From contig CAAGJO010000024.1 in NCBI GenBank assembly GCA_900770285.1, forward strand, positions 1 to 64,000: a DNA stretch of 64,000 nt. Reading direction: 5' to 3'. Below are positions 26,863 through 35,917 of the stretch, in pieces. The DNA comes from Oscillospiraceae bacterium. Its GTDB lineage: Bacteria > Bacillota > Clostridia > Oscillospirales > Ruminococcaceae. The translations under genes were made by a program, and so were the position numbers. The notes under the pieces were generated by a model. It was not told the origin of the DNA. It was given only the letters and a program-made list of their open reading frames with translations, and searched no databases. Each line of letters starts with the position of its first letter. Within the stretch, counting starts at the first letter, position 1.

Positions 26863-27780
26863 TCACTGGCTCTGTGAAGATCCCGGCTCAGTTTTTTCAA
26901 CTATCTGCTTGACCTGATCCTTGAAATCCTGCGACAATGTCAGCATATTGTTATCCCAGTTACCGGAAGGAATAAGGAATTTACACATGATATTGCCTTT
27001 CTTGAGCATTTCTACAATCAGTTTTTTCTGATCCTTGTATACTCCCTTAGTCAAATCAGTATCAGCATCTTTTGTTATGTAGTCATACATTGTATCAATG
27101 TTAATAGTTGTTATGTTTGTCTGCTTAAAAGTATTGCTTACTAAAGTAGTAAGAATTGTGCCCATAAACTCGAGATTCCCTTCATTTCCGTTAGAGAAAA
27201 CAGGATATTGATAAAGCTCACGGATTTGTTTTCCGTAAAGAGTAACGGTCTGTGCTTTTTTAAACAGAACATCATCGTCATCGTTATCAGTAAGATAATA
27301 TAATTCTTCGGCAGGTGTATAGACCACTCCGCCCAGGATATCCACGACCTTATCAAATCCGCTGTCCGGAATTACAACATAGTTTGAAACGCTTATGCCC
27401 AAAGTATCTTTAATTGAATCTTTCAGCTGATCAATTCCTTCTCTGTATGCAGCTTTAAAATCCTGACCATCATCTGTTTTAGTGCTTGCTGTTAGAGGAA
27501 TAGCCACAACCGTTTGTTTTTCAGGAGAAATTCTCACTATTGCCATGTCTGCAAGATTTTTCCCTCCGTTTTCTCTCAGATACAGCATATTTATAGCAGC
27601 ATCAGGCGGTGCAGGCTTTTCAGCCTGTGCAGGCTGGTTAAGCTCGTTTACCCTATTTACCAAAAATACAGCCATAAGTCCGAATATAAGCAAAAACAGC
27701 AATGCCGAGCCGAAATATACCAATGCTACAGGCAGCTGTGATCTTCTGTTTTGGGACGTTTTATTTTTATTTACGGACAT
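26863..27780 (-). CDS. Membrane-anchored LCP-like (LytR-CpsA-Psr) protein, probably non-catalytic
   Basis: 305 residues: a short basic cytoplasmic tail, one membrane span (ALVYFGSALLFLLIFGLMAV, about residues 18-40), then an external domain. ISVSNYVVIPDSGFDKVVDILGGVVYTP matches the LCP core (hYvxxxxxxfxxlVDxlGGV). The usual SIPRDT motif is replaced by AIPLTASTK, and the later arginine-rich substrate residues are not evident, so it may not transfer wall polymers. The start is the ATG at 27780 with AGAAAGG upstream. Confidence 0.6.
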   Translation of the reverse strand: MSVNKNKTSQNRRSQLPVALVYFGSALLFLLIFGLMAVFLVNRVNELNQPAQAEKPAPPDAAINMLYLRENGGKNLADMAIVRISPEKQTVVAIPLTASTKTDDGQDFKAAYREGIDQLKDSIKDTLGISVSNYVVIPDSGFDKVVDILGGVVYTPAEELYYLTDNDDDDVLFKKAQTVTLYGKQIRELYQYPVFSNGNEGNLEFMGTILTTLVSNTFKQTNITTINIDTMYDYITKDADTDLTKGVYKDQKKLIVEMLKKGNIMCKFLIPSGNWDNNMLTLSQDFKDQVKQIVEKTEPGSSQSQ

Positions 27781-27916
27781 TAACCTTTCTCTCCTCAAAT
27801 TCATTATTGACAATTTGTATCAACCAAATCATACGATTTATTGTATATTCAAAAAAATTCTTGAACATTTTACTGTTTTGGTGTAAAATAAGAATATTGA
27901 CAGATAATTTTGTAGA

Positions 27917-28501
27917 TCAGCTAAAATAATCATCTCCTGAAATCTTAAATACAGGATTTTCATCTATACTGATTATCCGCTGTTCGAGTCCGGCTTTTTT
28001 AGCCATATTTATGGTTTGTCTTGTGCCGGTTCCACGAAGGGTTTTGTCAAAAGCTCCGATTATTCTGCTTGAATGATCTACCATAAACTGATTTCGTTCT
28101 TTATAACAGTTTCGGTCTTTGTCTTGTTTAAGACAAATTATATCGGCACAATCGTTTATAATCAACGTGCAAATATATCTGTTACTGAAGTTTTTCATTT
28201 CTTTTTTTATATGGTCTGCATATGGCAAGACCCCTATAAGCCGAACATTGTGATTTTCATGCATTATAAAATCATGAACGATCTCAGCACAGATAAGATC
28301 AATTCCGTCTGCCATTCCCGAAAGAAAAACTTCATAGCCGTCCTCAATGGCTTCCTGAATATATAGCTGAAGGCTGCTGACAAGGCATTTCATTCCTTGT
28401 TTGCTGCGATCACCGTCAAACGGCAGATATTTGCTGCGATGTCCCGTAAAACAGCAGACTCGGGCAGGGTCCCAGAACATTTTTGTATTCAAAACATCCA
28501 T
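27917..28501 (-). CDS. DUF1273/SLOG family nucleotide-binding protein (YpsA-like)
   Basis: 194 residues. Motifs CCFTGHRSKYLPF, YEVFLSGMADGIDLICAEIV and IIGAFDKTLRGTGTRQTI fit the SLOG Rossmann-like fold of DUF1273 proteins, thought to bind nucleotides or nucleotide sugars. It stands alone on the minus strand between the LCP-like gene and divergent alr. The ATG at 28501 with GGGAGA 12 nt upstream is chosen. Confidence 0.82.
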   Translation of the reverse strand: MDVLNTKMFWDPARVCCFTGHRSKYLPFDGDRSKQGMKCLVSSLQLYIQEAIEDGYEVFLSGMADGIDLICAEIVHDFIMHENHNVRLIGVLPYADHIKKEMKNFSNRYICTLIINDCADIICLKQDKDRNCYKERNQFMVDHSSRIIGAFDKTLRGTGTRQTINMAKKAGLEQRIISIDENPVFKISGDDYFS

Positions 28502-28552
28502 GTTAAATAACACTCTCCCGCACGCAACAGCTATCATTCTACAATTATTATA

Positions 28553-28581
28553 ATTATATCATATATATTTCTATTTTTCAA
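28553..28581 (-). promoter_or_regulatory. Sigma-A promoter of the DUF1273 gene
   Basis: TTGAAA (28576-28581), a 17-bp spacer and TATAAT (28553-28558) with TGa before the -10. Confidence 0.75.
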
Positions 28582-28613
28582 GTAATACCATTAACTTTTT
28601 CGGAGGTAATAAA

Positions 28614-29795
28614 ATGTACTATTTAAAACGCACATGGGCTGAAATAGACCTTGATGCACTGAAAGAAAATTACTGCAGCTATCGCAAACTTATCGGCAAT
28701 GAAACAGATATCCTTTGTGTTGTCAAAGCCAATTGCTACGGGCACTGTGACAATGCCGTTGCGCCAATGCTTGAGCAGGAGCTTGGAGTAAAATGGTTTG
28801 CGGTTTCAAATATAATTGAAGCTGAACATTTGCGTGAAATCGGCATAAAGGGCGAGATTTTAATTTTAGGGTATACCCCTGTCAGCGAGGCGGAAAACCT
28901 AGTTAAATATAATATTATTCAGGCTTGCACAGAATATGATTATGCCAAAGAGCTTAACAATCAGAATACTAAAAAGCCTGTGCGTCTGCACATTGCTCTG
29001 GATACAGGCATGACGCGTATTGGTTTTCGAGGAGAGGTTTCAGATATCTGTGATAAAATTGAACAGATAAACGCTATGGAAAATCTGTCAACAGAGGGTA
29101 TATTCACCCACTTTGCAGTTGCTGACAGCAACGAGCCTGATGACGATACATATACCATTAACCAGGCTGAAAAAATCACAGCCGTATATGATGAACTTTT
29201 AAAAAGAGGTATAAAGCTTAAACATTGCCATTATCTTAACTCAGCAGGTGGCGTTTACTACTACAGCAATAAAAGTACTCTTGCACGTTTAGGAATTATC
29301 CTCTACGGTTTAATGCCCAATCCGCAAAAGCCACTGTCTTTTAAACCACGCTCTGTTATGACCTTGAAATCTGTCGTTTCACAGGTTAAAACGGTGGAAA
29401 GCAATGTAAGCGTCAGCTATGGACGTACATATAAAACTACAAAACCAACCAAGCTTGCAACGATTTGCTGTGGATATGCAGATGGTTACCCTCGTAAGCT
29501 TTCAAATATAGGATATGTTCTTATAAACGGTCATAAAGCAAAAATTACAGGCCGGGTATGTATGGACCAGTTTATGTGCGACGTTACAGAAATAGATAAT
29601 GTTAAAGCAGGGGATACAGCTACATTGATCGGTACGGAAGCTTCCGAAACCATTACAGCTGATGATATTGCAGATATGACAGGCACAATCGGTTATGAAA
29701 TTGTCTGCGGAATTGCCCCCAGAGTTCCGAGAGTTATAATCAAGAACGGTCAGGAAATTGATGTTTACACCGAAAAGTCTTTGCCGTTAAACTGA
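28614..29795 (+). CDS. alr: Alanine racemase
   Basis: 393 residues. A fold-type III PLP enzyme that makes D-alanine for peptidoglycan. The PLP lysine is residue 38 in VVKANCYGHC (usually KANAYGHG; the Cys substitutions are tolerable). The second catalytic residue is Tyr269 in VSYGRTY. CCGYADGYPRKLSN, VCMDQFMCDVT and YEIVCGIAPRVPR close the C-terminal beta domain. CGGAGG precedes the ATG. It is a single-gene unit ended by a terminator. Confidence 0.95.
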   Translation: MYYLKRTWAEIDLDALKENYCSYRKLIGNETDILCVVKANCYGHCDNAVAPMLEQELGVKWFAVSNIIEAEHLREIGIKGEILILGYTPVSEAENLVKYNIIQACTEYDYAKELNNQNTKKPVRLHIALDTGMTRIGFRGEVSDICDKIEQINAMENLSTEGIFTHFAVADSNEPDDDTYTINQAEKITAVYDELLKRGIKLKHCHYLNSAGGVYYYSNKSTLARLGIILYGLMPNPQKPLSFKPRSVMTLKSVVSQVKTVESNVSVSYGRTYKTTKPTKLATICCGYADGYPRKLSNIGYVLINGHKAKITGRVCMDQFMCDVTEIDNVKAGDTATLIGTEASETITADDIADMTGTIGYEIVCGIAPRVPRVIIKNGQEIDVYTEKSLPLN

Positions 29796-29815
29796 ATATA
29801 AATTCCACCAAAAAT

Positions 29816-29849
29816 GGCGGCCGCAAATTAATGTGACCGCCTCTTTTAT
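29816..29849 (+). terminator. Terminator after alr
   Basis: The stem GGCGGcCGCA / TGTGaCCGCC closes on a 6-nt loop and is followed by TCTTTT. It lies between convergent alr and recX. Confidence 0.85.
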
Positions 29850-29857
29850 ATATTCTA

Positions 29858-30466
29858 TTACTCTTCAAAGAACTGCTCCATAGCTTCATTTATTTCGCTG
29901 TAGCTGTACCCCTGACGCACCAACGCATTTTTTACCTTTTCAATGCCGTTATCACTTTCAAGCTTTCTGAAATATTTTGTCTCCAAAAGTTCAATGATTC
30001 TGTTGCTGTAACTATCCTCGTATTTTGCCAAAGCCTCGTCAGCAAGCTCTTTTGAAATACCTTTCTGACGCATTTCTCTGACAGCACGATAATATCCGAA
30101 CTTTTTTATATCAACAAGCTTTTCCGCCAGATTTCTGGCATATCTTCTGTCATTGATGATTCCCAATTCGGCAAGGTTGTCCATAACATCGTAACAGATA
30201 TCCTCTTCATAATTTTCTCTTAACTTTTTAAAAAGCTCAATATATGAATAATCTCTATAATCGAGAAGATATAATGCCCGTTCTCTTGCACGGCGAAAAT
30301 TATTGTCATAGATAACCTGTTCCCATGCATCTTCAGGGATTTGTACCCCTGCCTTAAGATTATATTTTGATACAATTTCCCGGTTTATAAATGCAGGTTC
30401 ACGTCCCTCAAAATCTATTCTATAGGTACTGCCTTTATATTTATCAACACTTGTAATTCTAAGCAA
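29858..30466 (-). CDS. recX: Regulatory protein RecX
   Basis: 202 residues. Three-helix RecX repeats are visible: RARERALYLLDYRDYSYIELFKKL, MDNLAELGIINDRRYARNLAEK, and the C-terminal VKNALVRQGYSYSEINEAM. RecX limits RecA filament extension. It starts 2 nt after recA and is co-transcribed, the usual arrangement. Confidence 0.9.
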   Translation of the reverse strand: MLRITSVDKYKGSTYRIDFEGREPAFINREIVSKYNLKAGVQIPEDAWEQVIYDNNFRRARERALYLLDYRDYSYIELFKKLRENYEEDICYDVMDNLAELGIINDRRYARNLAEKLVDIKKFGYYRAVREMRQKGISKELADEALAKYEDSYSNRIIELLETKYFRKLESDNGIEKVKNALVRQGYSYSEINEAMEQFFEE

Positions 30467-30468
30467 GA

Positions 30469-31668
30469 TTATTCATCACCTACATCAATAGGCGCAAATT
30501 CCTCAAAATCATCATCAGGTGATACTGTTAAATCAGGCATAACTGCGTCTGCATTTTCACCGGCCTCTGCCGCCTGGGCAGCCTTTTCTTCAAGCTTTGA
30601 AGTTTTCTTTTTGTCTTTTGGCGATAAGTCAATCTCATTTATTTTCTGCTTTATAAGTTCTTCAATCTCTGCCATAATTTCAGGATGGTCTTTCAGGAAC
30701 TGCTTTGAATTATCACGTCCCTGACCAAGCTTCATCTCATTGTAGCTGTACCATGCTCCGCCTTTTTTAACAATTTTAAGATCTGTAGCCACATCAAGAA
30801 CTTCCCCTGTACGTGAAATACCCTTGCCATACATAATATCAAATTCACATTCCTTGAACGGCGGAGCCACCTTGTTCTTCACAACCTTGCATTTCGTTCT
30901 GTTTCCTATAACTTCAGAACCATTCTTAATCTGCTCGCCGCGTCTTACTTCAATTCGTACAGTACTGTAGAATTTCAAAGCTCGTCCGCCCGGAGTTGTT
31001 TCAGGATTTCCGTAAATGACGCCTATTTTTTCACGAACCTGATTGATAAATATAGCTGCACAGTTTGATCTTGAAATAACAGCAGTAAGTTTTCTCATAG
31101 CCTGTGACATAAGTCTTGCCAGCTGTCCAACGTGAGTATCACCCATAACTCCGTCAATTTCTGCCTTTGTGACCATGGCAGCTACCGAGTCGATAACTAA
31201 GCAGTCAATAGCTCCCGATCTTGCAAGAGCTTCGGCAATTTCCAAAGCCTGCTCGCCGCTGTCAGGCTGAGAAACCAATAGATTATCTATATCTACCCCC
31301 AGATTCTTGGCATAGGTCGGGTCAAGTGCATGTTCAACATCAATAAATGCCACCTCGCCTCCAAGCTTTTGCGCTTCGGCAATGCAGTGAAGTGCAACAG
31401 TTGTCTTGCCTGAAGATTCAGGTCCGTATATTTCGCTTATTCTGCCTCTCGGAATACCGCCTACACCAAGAGCAAGGTCCAGAGTCATTGAACCTGTAGG
31501 AATTGTTTCAATATCCATGGCCTTGTTGTCGCCCAGACGCATAATTGCTCCTGCACCGAACTGCTTTTCAATAACGCCGATGGCGGCTTCAAGAGCCTTT
31601 TTCTTTTCATCCTTATCAACAATCTTAACAACAACCGATTTTTCTTTTTTCTTTTTGTCTATTGCCAT
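30469..31668 (-). CDS. recA: Recombinase RecA
   Basis: 399 residues. Walker [34 protein letters not shown], Walker [13 protein letters not shown], loop L1 ([19 protein letters not shown]) and L2 ([11 protein letters not shown]). The C-terminal tail is acidic and somewhat longer than in E. coli. It catalyses strand exchange and LexA self-cleavage. GGAGGT precedes the ATG. I found no GAAC-N4-GTTC box in the 77-nt upstream gap; a different 12-bp palindrome occurs there. Confidence 0.97.
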   Translation of the reverse strand: MAIDKKKKEKSVVVKIVDKDEKKKALEAAIGVIEKQFGAGAIMRLGDNKAMDIETIPTGSMTLDLALGVGGIPRGRISEIYGPESSGKTTVALHCIAEAQKLGGEVAFIDVEHALDPTYAKNLGVDIDNLLVSQPDSGEQALEIAEALARSGAIDCLVIDSVAAMVTKAEIDGVMGDTHVGQLARLMSQAMRKLTAVISRSNCAAIFINQVREKIGVIYGNPETTPGGRALKFYSTVRIEVRRGEQIKNGSEVIGNRTKCKVVKNKVAPPFKECEFDIMYGKGISRTGEVLDVATDLKIVKKGGAWYSYNEMKLGQGRDNSKQFLKDHPEIMAEIEELIKQKINEIDLSPKDKKKTSKLEEKAAQAAEAGENADAVMPDLTVSPDDDFEEFAPIDVGDE

Positions 31669-31709
31669 TATCTCTACCTCCGTTTGTAATTCTTATTTCT
31701 TACAATTAC

Positions 31710-31744
31710 ATTATACCACATTAACTGTCCAAAAGTCCGGACTT
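31710..31744 (-). promoter_or_regulatory. recA extended -10 promoter with overlapping palindrome
   Basis: TATAAT (31710-31715) with TGg before it, and no clear -35. A perfect 12-bp palindrome AAGTCCGGACTT (31733-31744) covers the place where the -35 would be, so it could be an operator. Confidence 0.5.
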
Positions 31745-31745
31745 C

Positions 31746-32636
31746 TCATACCCTCATGACATCTGTACACTTTTTTACCCTTGTATTATTAAAACCAAAA
31801 ACGCATCTGTTTATTCTCGAAAGGTCAGGACGTGTTCTTACATTGCCATATCCAAGCTGAATTAAAATTTGCATGACCTCGTCTTCCATATCCTTGCCAA
31901 TTTCAAATAAAAGCATTCCGTTTTCTTTCAGCTTTTTCTTCCATATTCTTGATATTGTGCGATAATATTCAAGCCCGTCTTCGCCTCCGCATAAGGCTGT
32001 AAATGGTTCAAAGGTCACTTCTTTTTGCAGTGTTTTCATTTCAGAATCAGTTATATACGGCGGATTGCATACAATAAGATCAGCATACGGCAGCTTGTCC
32101 GCAGTTTTTTCATCAAGTACATCTGCAAGCACTGCCTGTGCCTTAGATTTGTTAATGTCAATGTTCTTTTCAAGATATTCATATGCCTGCTCATACTTCT
32201 CAACACAGTATATTTCTTTACAGTCAAGAGTTTTTTCCAAAGCAAGAGCAATACAACCGCTTCCCGAGCATAAATCAATAACTGTCAGATTTCTAAGCTC
32301 ACTGAGTTTGCCCTCAGCCGTTTCTACAATAGTTTCCGTATCCTGTCTGGGAATAAGCACGCCCTCTCCAACTTTTATGGGAATACCATAAAATTCCCAC
32401 TGCCCCAGTATATACTGCAAAGGCTCACCGTTAACCCTGCGGGAACAAAGTTCATGAAATCTGTCAGCGATCTTCTCGTCCGCTTCACAAGAAAGCATAT
32501 CAAGAAATGTAATATCCCGACAATCTATTCCCATAGCAAAACCCATAAGTTCATTTAACTCATAATCCGGATTTTCAATCCCAAAAAAGTCAAACTTATT
32601 CTTTTCTGCTTTTTTCAAATGTAAATATGTACTCAC
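31746..32636 (-). CDS. prmC: Peptide chain release factor N5-glutamine methyltransferase
   Basis: 296 residues. It methylates the GGQ glutamine of RF1/RF2. The N-terminal helical domain has GEPLQYILGQWEFYG; the SAM motif is VIDLCSGSGCIALAL, and the catalytic motif is VCNPPYI. It overlaps the DUF1385 gene by 4 nt (ATGA). The C-terminus is slightly longer than usual. Confidence 0.94.
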   Translation of the reverse strand: MSTYLHLKKAEKNKFDFFGIENPDYELNELMGFAMGIDCRDITFLDMLSCEADEKIADRFHELCSRRVNGEPLQYILGQWEFYGIPIKVGEGVLIPRQDTETIVETAEGKLSELRNLTVIDLCSGSGCIALALEKTLDCKEIYCVEKYEQAYEYLEKNIDINKSKAQAVLADVLDEKTADKLPYADLIVCNPPYITDSEMKTLQKEVTFEPFTALCGGEDGLEYYRTISRIWKKKLKENGMLLFEIGKDMEDEVMQILIQLGYGNVRTRPDLSRINRCVFGFNNTRVKKCTDVMRV

Positions 32637-33592
32637 CAGCGATCATCTTCCTTATTTTCGGGAATAACAGCTTTAAGTGCAGCTATGGCACATTCAATTT
32701 CCGATGCGTCAGGCTCACGGGTAGTAATTCTTTGAATCCATAGTCCCGGAGCAGAAATAATCTTTGTAAAAATATTATCATACTTTCCTGCAATTCTTAT
32801 AAGCTCGTAAGCAATACCTGTTATAATCGGCAAAATTGCAATTTTACAAAGAATTCTGAGGAAAATATTATCCCATGTAATATGAAAAACCGTTGTCACG
32901 AAAATACTTATGAACAATACAAGGAAAATAAAACTTGTTCCGCAGCGAGGATGAAAACGGCAATGCTTTTTAACATTTTCTACAGTAAGCTCTTCTTCAT
33001 GCTCATAGCAGGCAATGGTTTTATGCTCAGCACCGTGATACTCATAGGTCCTGCGTATATCCTTCATAAATGCAGTAAGTCCCGTATATGCAATAAATAT
33101 CCCGATTTTTATAAGTCCCTCAATACAGTTTTTTGCAAAACTATTCAAAGGAACAAGATGATTTATACCCTTTGATATCCATGACGGCAGGAATAAAAAC
33201 AGCAATACTGCAAGAGCGATTCCAATAACAAATGATATAACCGTTATAAACGTGTATATCTTTTCACCGAATTTGTCATCCAGCCATTTCTCAAACTTTG
33301 TCATTTCTTCCTCTTCATCGTCGCCCTCAATCTGCTTTTCCGATGATTTTGTAATGCACTTGTATCCATCTATAAAGGAAGATATAAATACAAAGATTCC
33401 TCTTAAGAATGGAATTTTTCTGTACCAAGGGGTGTTTTTTCCTCCCTTTACTTTCCATTCTTCGATATCAATAGTTCCGTTTGGAAGGCGGCATGCCATT
33501 GCAGCCTTATCCAGACCACGCATCATAACGCCCTCAATAACTGCTTGTCCGCCAATTTTGGATTTGAATTTTTCACCGTTATTCTTTGCCAT
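32633..33592 (-). CDS. DUF1385 membrane protein (YqhQ-like)
   Basis: 319 residues. Begins with KSKIGGQAVIEGVMMRG, the DUF1385 signature, then about four to five membrane spans (PFLRGIFVFISSFI, TVISFVIGIALAVLLFLFL, GIFIAYTGLTAF). The motif YEYHGAEHKTIACYEHEEELT and CRFHPRCGTSFIF holds conserved His/Cys residues. Function is unknown. The position before prmC is conserved in Firmicutes. It overlaps the kinase gene by 14 nt. Confidence 0.9.
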   Translation of the reverse strand: MAKNNGEKFKSKIGGQAVIEGVMMRGLDKAAMACRLPNGTIDIEEWKVKGGKNTPWYRKIPFLRGIFVFISSFIDGYKCITKSSEKQIEGDDEEEEMTKFEKWLDDKFGEKIYTFITVISFVIGIALAVLLFLFLPSWISKGINHLVPLNSFAKNCIEGLIKIGIFIAYTGLTAFMKDIRRTYEYHGAEHKTIACYEHEEELTVENVKKHCRFHPRCGTSFIFLVLFISIFVTTVFHITWDNIFLRILCKIAILPIITGIAYELIRIAGKYDNIFTKIISAPGLWIQRITTREPDASEIECAIAALKAVIPENKEDDRW

Positions 33593-35090
33593 TTAAATTG
33601 TTCCTTTCTTCAATCGGGTCAGAGGAGATCAGTTCGACATTCACTGTCTCCTGTTCAGTTTCTTCTTTCTTGCTTTTAATGCAGGGCAAAGTTATCATAA
33701 CTGTTGTGCCTACGCCTTCCTCACTATTAATTGTCAGCGTTCCGCCGTGTCTTGTTATAATTTCATCGGCAACTGCCAGGCCGATTCCGGAGCCTCGTCT
33801 TGTCTGATTTGCCTTAAAGAATTTTGATTTAACCTTTGGCAGATCTTCCTTGGAAATACCGATTCCCGTATCAGAAACAGAAATACATATTTCATTATCC
33901 TGCTCATATGCCTCTACCGATACAGTATCACCCTTATCTGAATATTTTATAGCATTGTCTACTACGTTAATGAATACCTGTCTTAATCGGTTTTTATCAC
34001 CGTAAACAAAAGGAAGCATAATGGGTTCATAATAATTAAGAGTAATCCCCAGCGCCCTTGCCCTTTGCTGATAAATTATAACTGTTTCAGTAAGCTCAGC
34101 CAATATGTCAATGGTATCCATTTGCAACACAAGGCGATTATCCTGAATTCTTGAGAAATCCAAAAGTTCCTCCACCATTTGTGAAAGTCTTTCGGTCTCT
34201 GAGGTTATAACTCTCATTCCCGTGTCAAATGTCTCTCTGTCGTCAGGCATGGATAACAGCGTTTCCGCCCAACCCTTTATTGCTGTCAGCGGCGTTCTTA
34301 ACTCATGGGAAACTGAAGATATAAACTCATTTTTCATCTGCTCTGTATTGCCAAGCTCTTCCGCCATGTAGTTAATTGAATCACACAGATCTCCCAGCTC
34401 ATCATCACGGGTCTTTTTTACACGCTGAGAGAAATCTCCTTTTGCAATTTTTTTTGCTACATTGCCGATTTGTATGGTTGGATATACAATTGAACGAATA
34501 AATACCTTGCCCATAAAAAACAGCAGTACAAGTATTGCAAGAACAATAGCAGTTATGATTATGGACATGAATAATATAAGGCGGTCAATCTTTCGTATTG
34601 ATACGACCATTCTTAATGCGTCATATTCTGAATTTCCAATAGATAAAACGCAGCTTACCGCCATTACTTTTTCTCCTGTAGGAAGACGAAAGACTGAGGA
34701 TTCCATATCATTGACAGAGGTCTTTGCCATTTCATAATCAGTCATATCAATATCTTTTGACGGCAAAAATCCTGATGATGTAATGTCAATATTTCCTTCA
34801 TTAGTTATAGCCATAAGTTCAATTTCATCTTTGCTGCCATAGTTTTCAACTGCTGACCTTATTTCGTAGCTGCCATTGGTTTCAAAACGGTCAACAGACT
34901 GAGAAAGTTGATTTATGACCACATTCATTTTTGAGGTTACATACTGCTTTAATGAACTGTAATAATAATCCTTTGCTACAGCTATTATCAATATTTCTAT
35001 AACTATAAGGAAAATTGCAATAATGCCAATAATGTTTCTCGTCCAATACTGCGTAATACTCTTTCTGCCGAATTTGTTTTTTTTATTCAC
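33579..35090 (-). CDS. Sensor histidine kinase (PhoR-like)
   Basis: 503 residues. Two membrane spans (about 18-36 and 170-192) enclose an external sensor domain; a HAMP domain follows (SIVYPTIQIGNVAKKIAKGDF). The HisKA phospho-acceptor is in SSVSHELRTPLTAIKGW. The HATPase domain has N-box NVVDNAIKYSD, G1 VSDTGIGI and G2 RGSGIGLAVA. It pairs with the response regulator 30 nt upstream. The signal is unknown. Confidence 0.93.
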   Translation of the reverse strand: MNKKNKFGRKSITQYWTRNIIGIIAIFLIVIEILIIAVAKDYYYSSLKQYVTSKMNVVINQLSQSVDRFETNGSYEIRSAVENYGSKDEIELMAITNEGNIDITSSGFLPSKDIDMTDYEMAKTSVNDMESSVFRLPTGEKVMAVSCVLSIGNSEYDALRMVVSIRKIDRLILFMSIIITAIVLAILVLLFFMGKVFIRSIVYPTIQIGNVAKKIAKGDFSQRVKKTRDDELGDLCDSINYMAEELGNTEQMKNEFISSVSHELRTPLTAIKGWAETLLSMPDDRETFDTGMRVITSETERLSQMVEELLDFSRIQDNRLVLQMDTIDILAELTETVIIYQQRARALGITLNYYEPIMLPFVYGDKNRLRQVFINVVDNAIKYSDKGDTVSVEAYEQDNEICISVSDTGIGISKEDLPKVKSKFFKANQTRRGSGIGLAVADEIITRHGGTLTINSEEGVGTTVMITLPCIKSKKEETEQETVNVELISSDPIEERNNLNGKE

Positions 35091-35120
35091 TTAAAAGCTC
35101 CTTTTTCGGCTGTTCTGTCA

Positions 35121-35828
35121 TTATTTGTTACCCGATGCCCATTTATATCCAAAGCCCCATATGGTGAGCAAATATTTTGGATTTGATGGCTCGTCTTCAA
35201 TTTTCATTCTTATTCTTCTTATGTTTACGTCAACAATTTTATCGTCGCCAAAATAGCTGTCGCCCCATATGTGGTTTAATATCGTGCGTCTGTCCAATGC
35301 TGTATCCTGATTTTGCAGAAAAAACTCCATGATCTGGTATTCTACCTGTGTAAGCTCAATAGGCACATTGTTTTTATACACGATCCTGCTTTTCAAGTTG
35401 ATTGAAAACGGTCCGGAGGAAATGGTGGTAACTTCCTCCGGCTTGGAATATGACATATCAACTCTTCTGCAGACTGCGTCAACTCTTGCAATAAGCTCTG
35501 AAATAGAAAACGGCTTTGTAATATAATCATCTGCCCCGATCATCAGCGAAGAAATCTTGTCCATTTCCTGTGACTTTGCAGAAAGCATTATAATTCCCAG
35601 CGTTGCCGATTTTGCTCTCAGCTTTTTGCATACTTCCATGCCGTTGATTCCGGGCATCATTATATCCAATAGCACGGCGTCAAACTTTCCGTTGTATTCA
35701 TCATAAGCTGACAAAGCGTCCTCTCCGCAGTTTACGTCAACAACGTCATAACCGCTTCTTTTAAGATTAATTACCACAAATTCTCTGATCGAATCTTCGT
35801 CCTCACAGACTAATATTCTCCTGCTCAT
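35121..35828 (-). CDS. OmpR/PhoB-type response regulator
   Basis: 235 residues. The receiver domain has acidic residues ED at 9-12, phospho-acceptor Asp55 in AVLLDIMMPG, and Lys in YITKPFS; the switch Thr is Ser (MLSAKSQ). The winged-helix domain at about 130-232 includes LTQVEYQIMEFFLQN and IVDVNIRRIRMKIED. The ATG at 35828 has AAAGGA upstream. It is expressed ahead of its kinase, DUF1385 and prmC. Confidence 0.94.
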   Translation of the reverse strand: MSRRILVCEDEDSIREFVVINLKRSGYDVVDVNCGEDALSAYDEYNGKFDAVLLDIMMPGINGMEVCKKLRAKSATLGIIMLSAKSQEMDKISSLMIGADDYITKPFSISELIARVDAVCRRVDMSYSKPEEVTTISSGPFSINLKSRIVYKNNVPIELTQVEYQIMEFFLQNQDTALDRRTILNHIWGDSYFGDDKIVDVNIRRIRMKIEDEPSNPKYLLTIWGFGYKWASGNK

Positions 35829-35917
35829 TATTATGACCATCCTTTCAAGCAAATACATGGCGTTCTATTTATTGTACATTGATGTGTTTCATTAATACAT
35901 CATAAATTTTTTATGTA

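Noticed and set aside
27781..27916. Promoter and imperfect palindrome before the LCP-like gene
   Set aside because: TATGAT with poor spacing and an imperfect TTGATACAAATTGTCAA repeat did not meet a clear consensus, so no feature was called.
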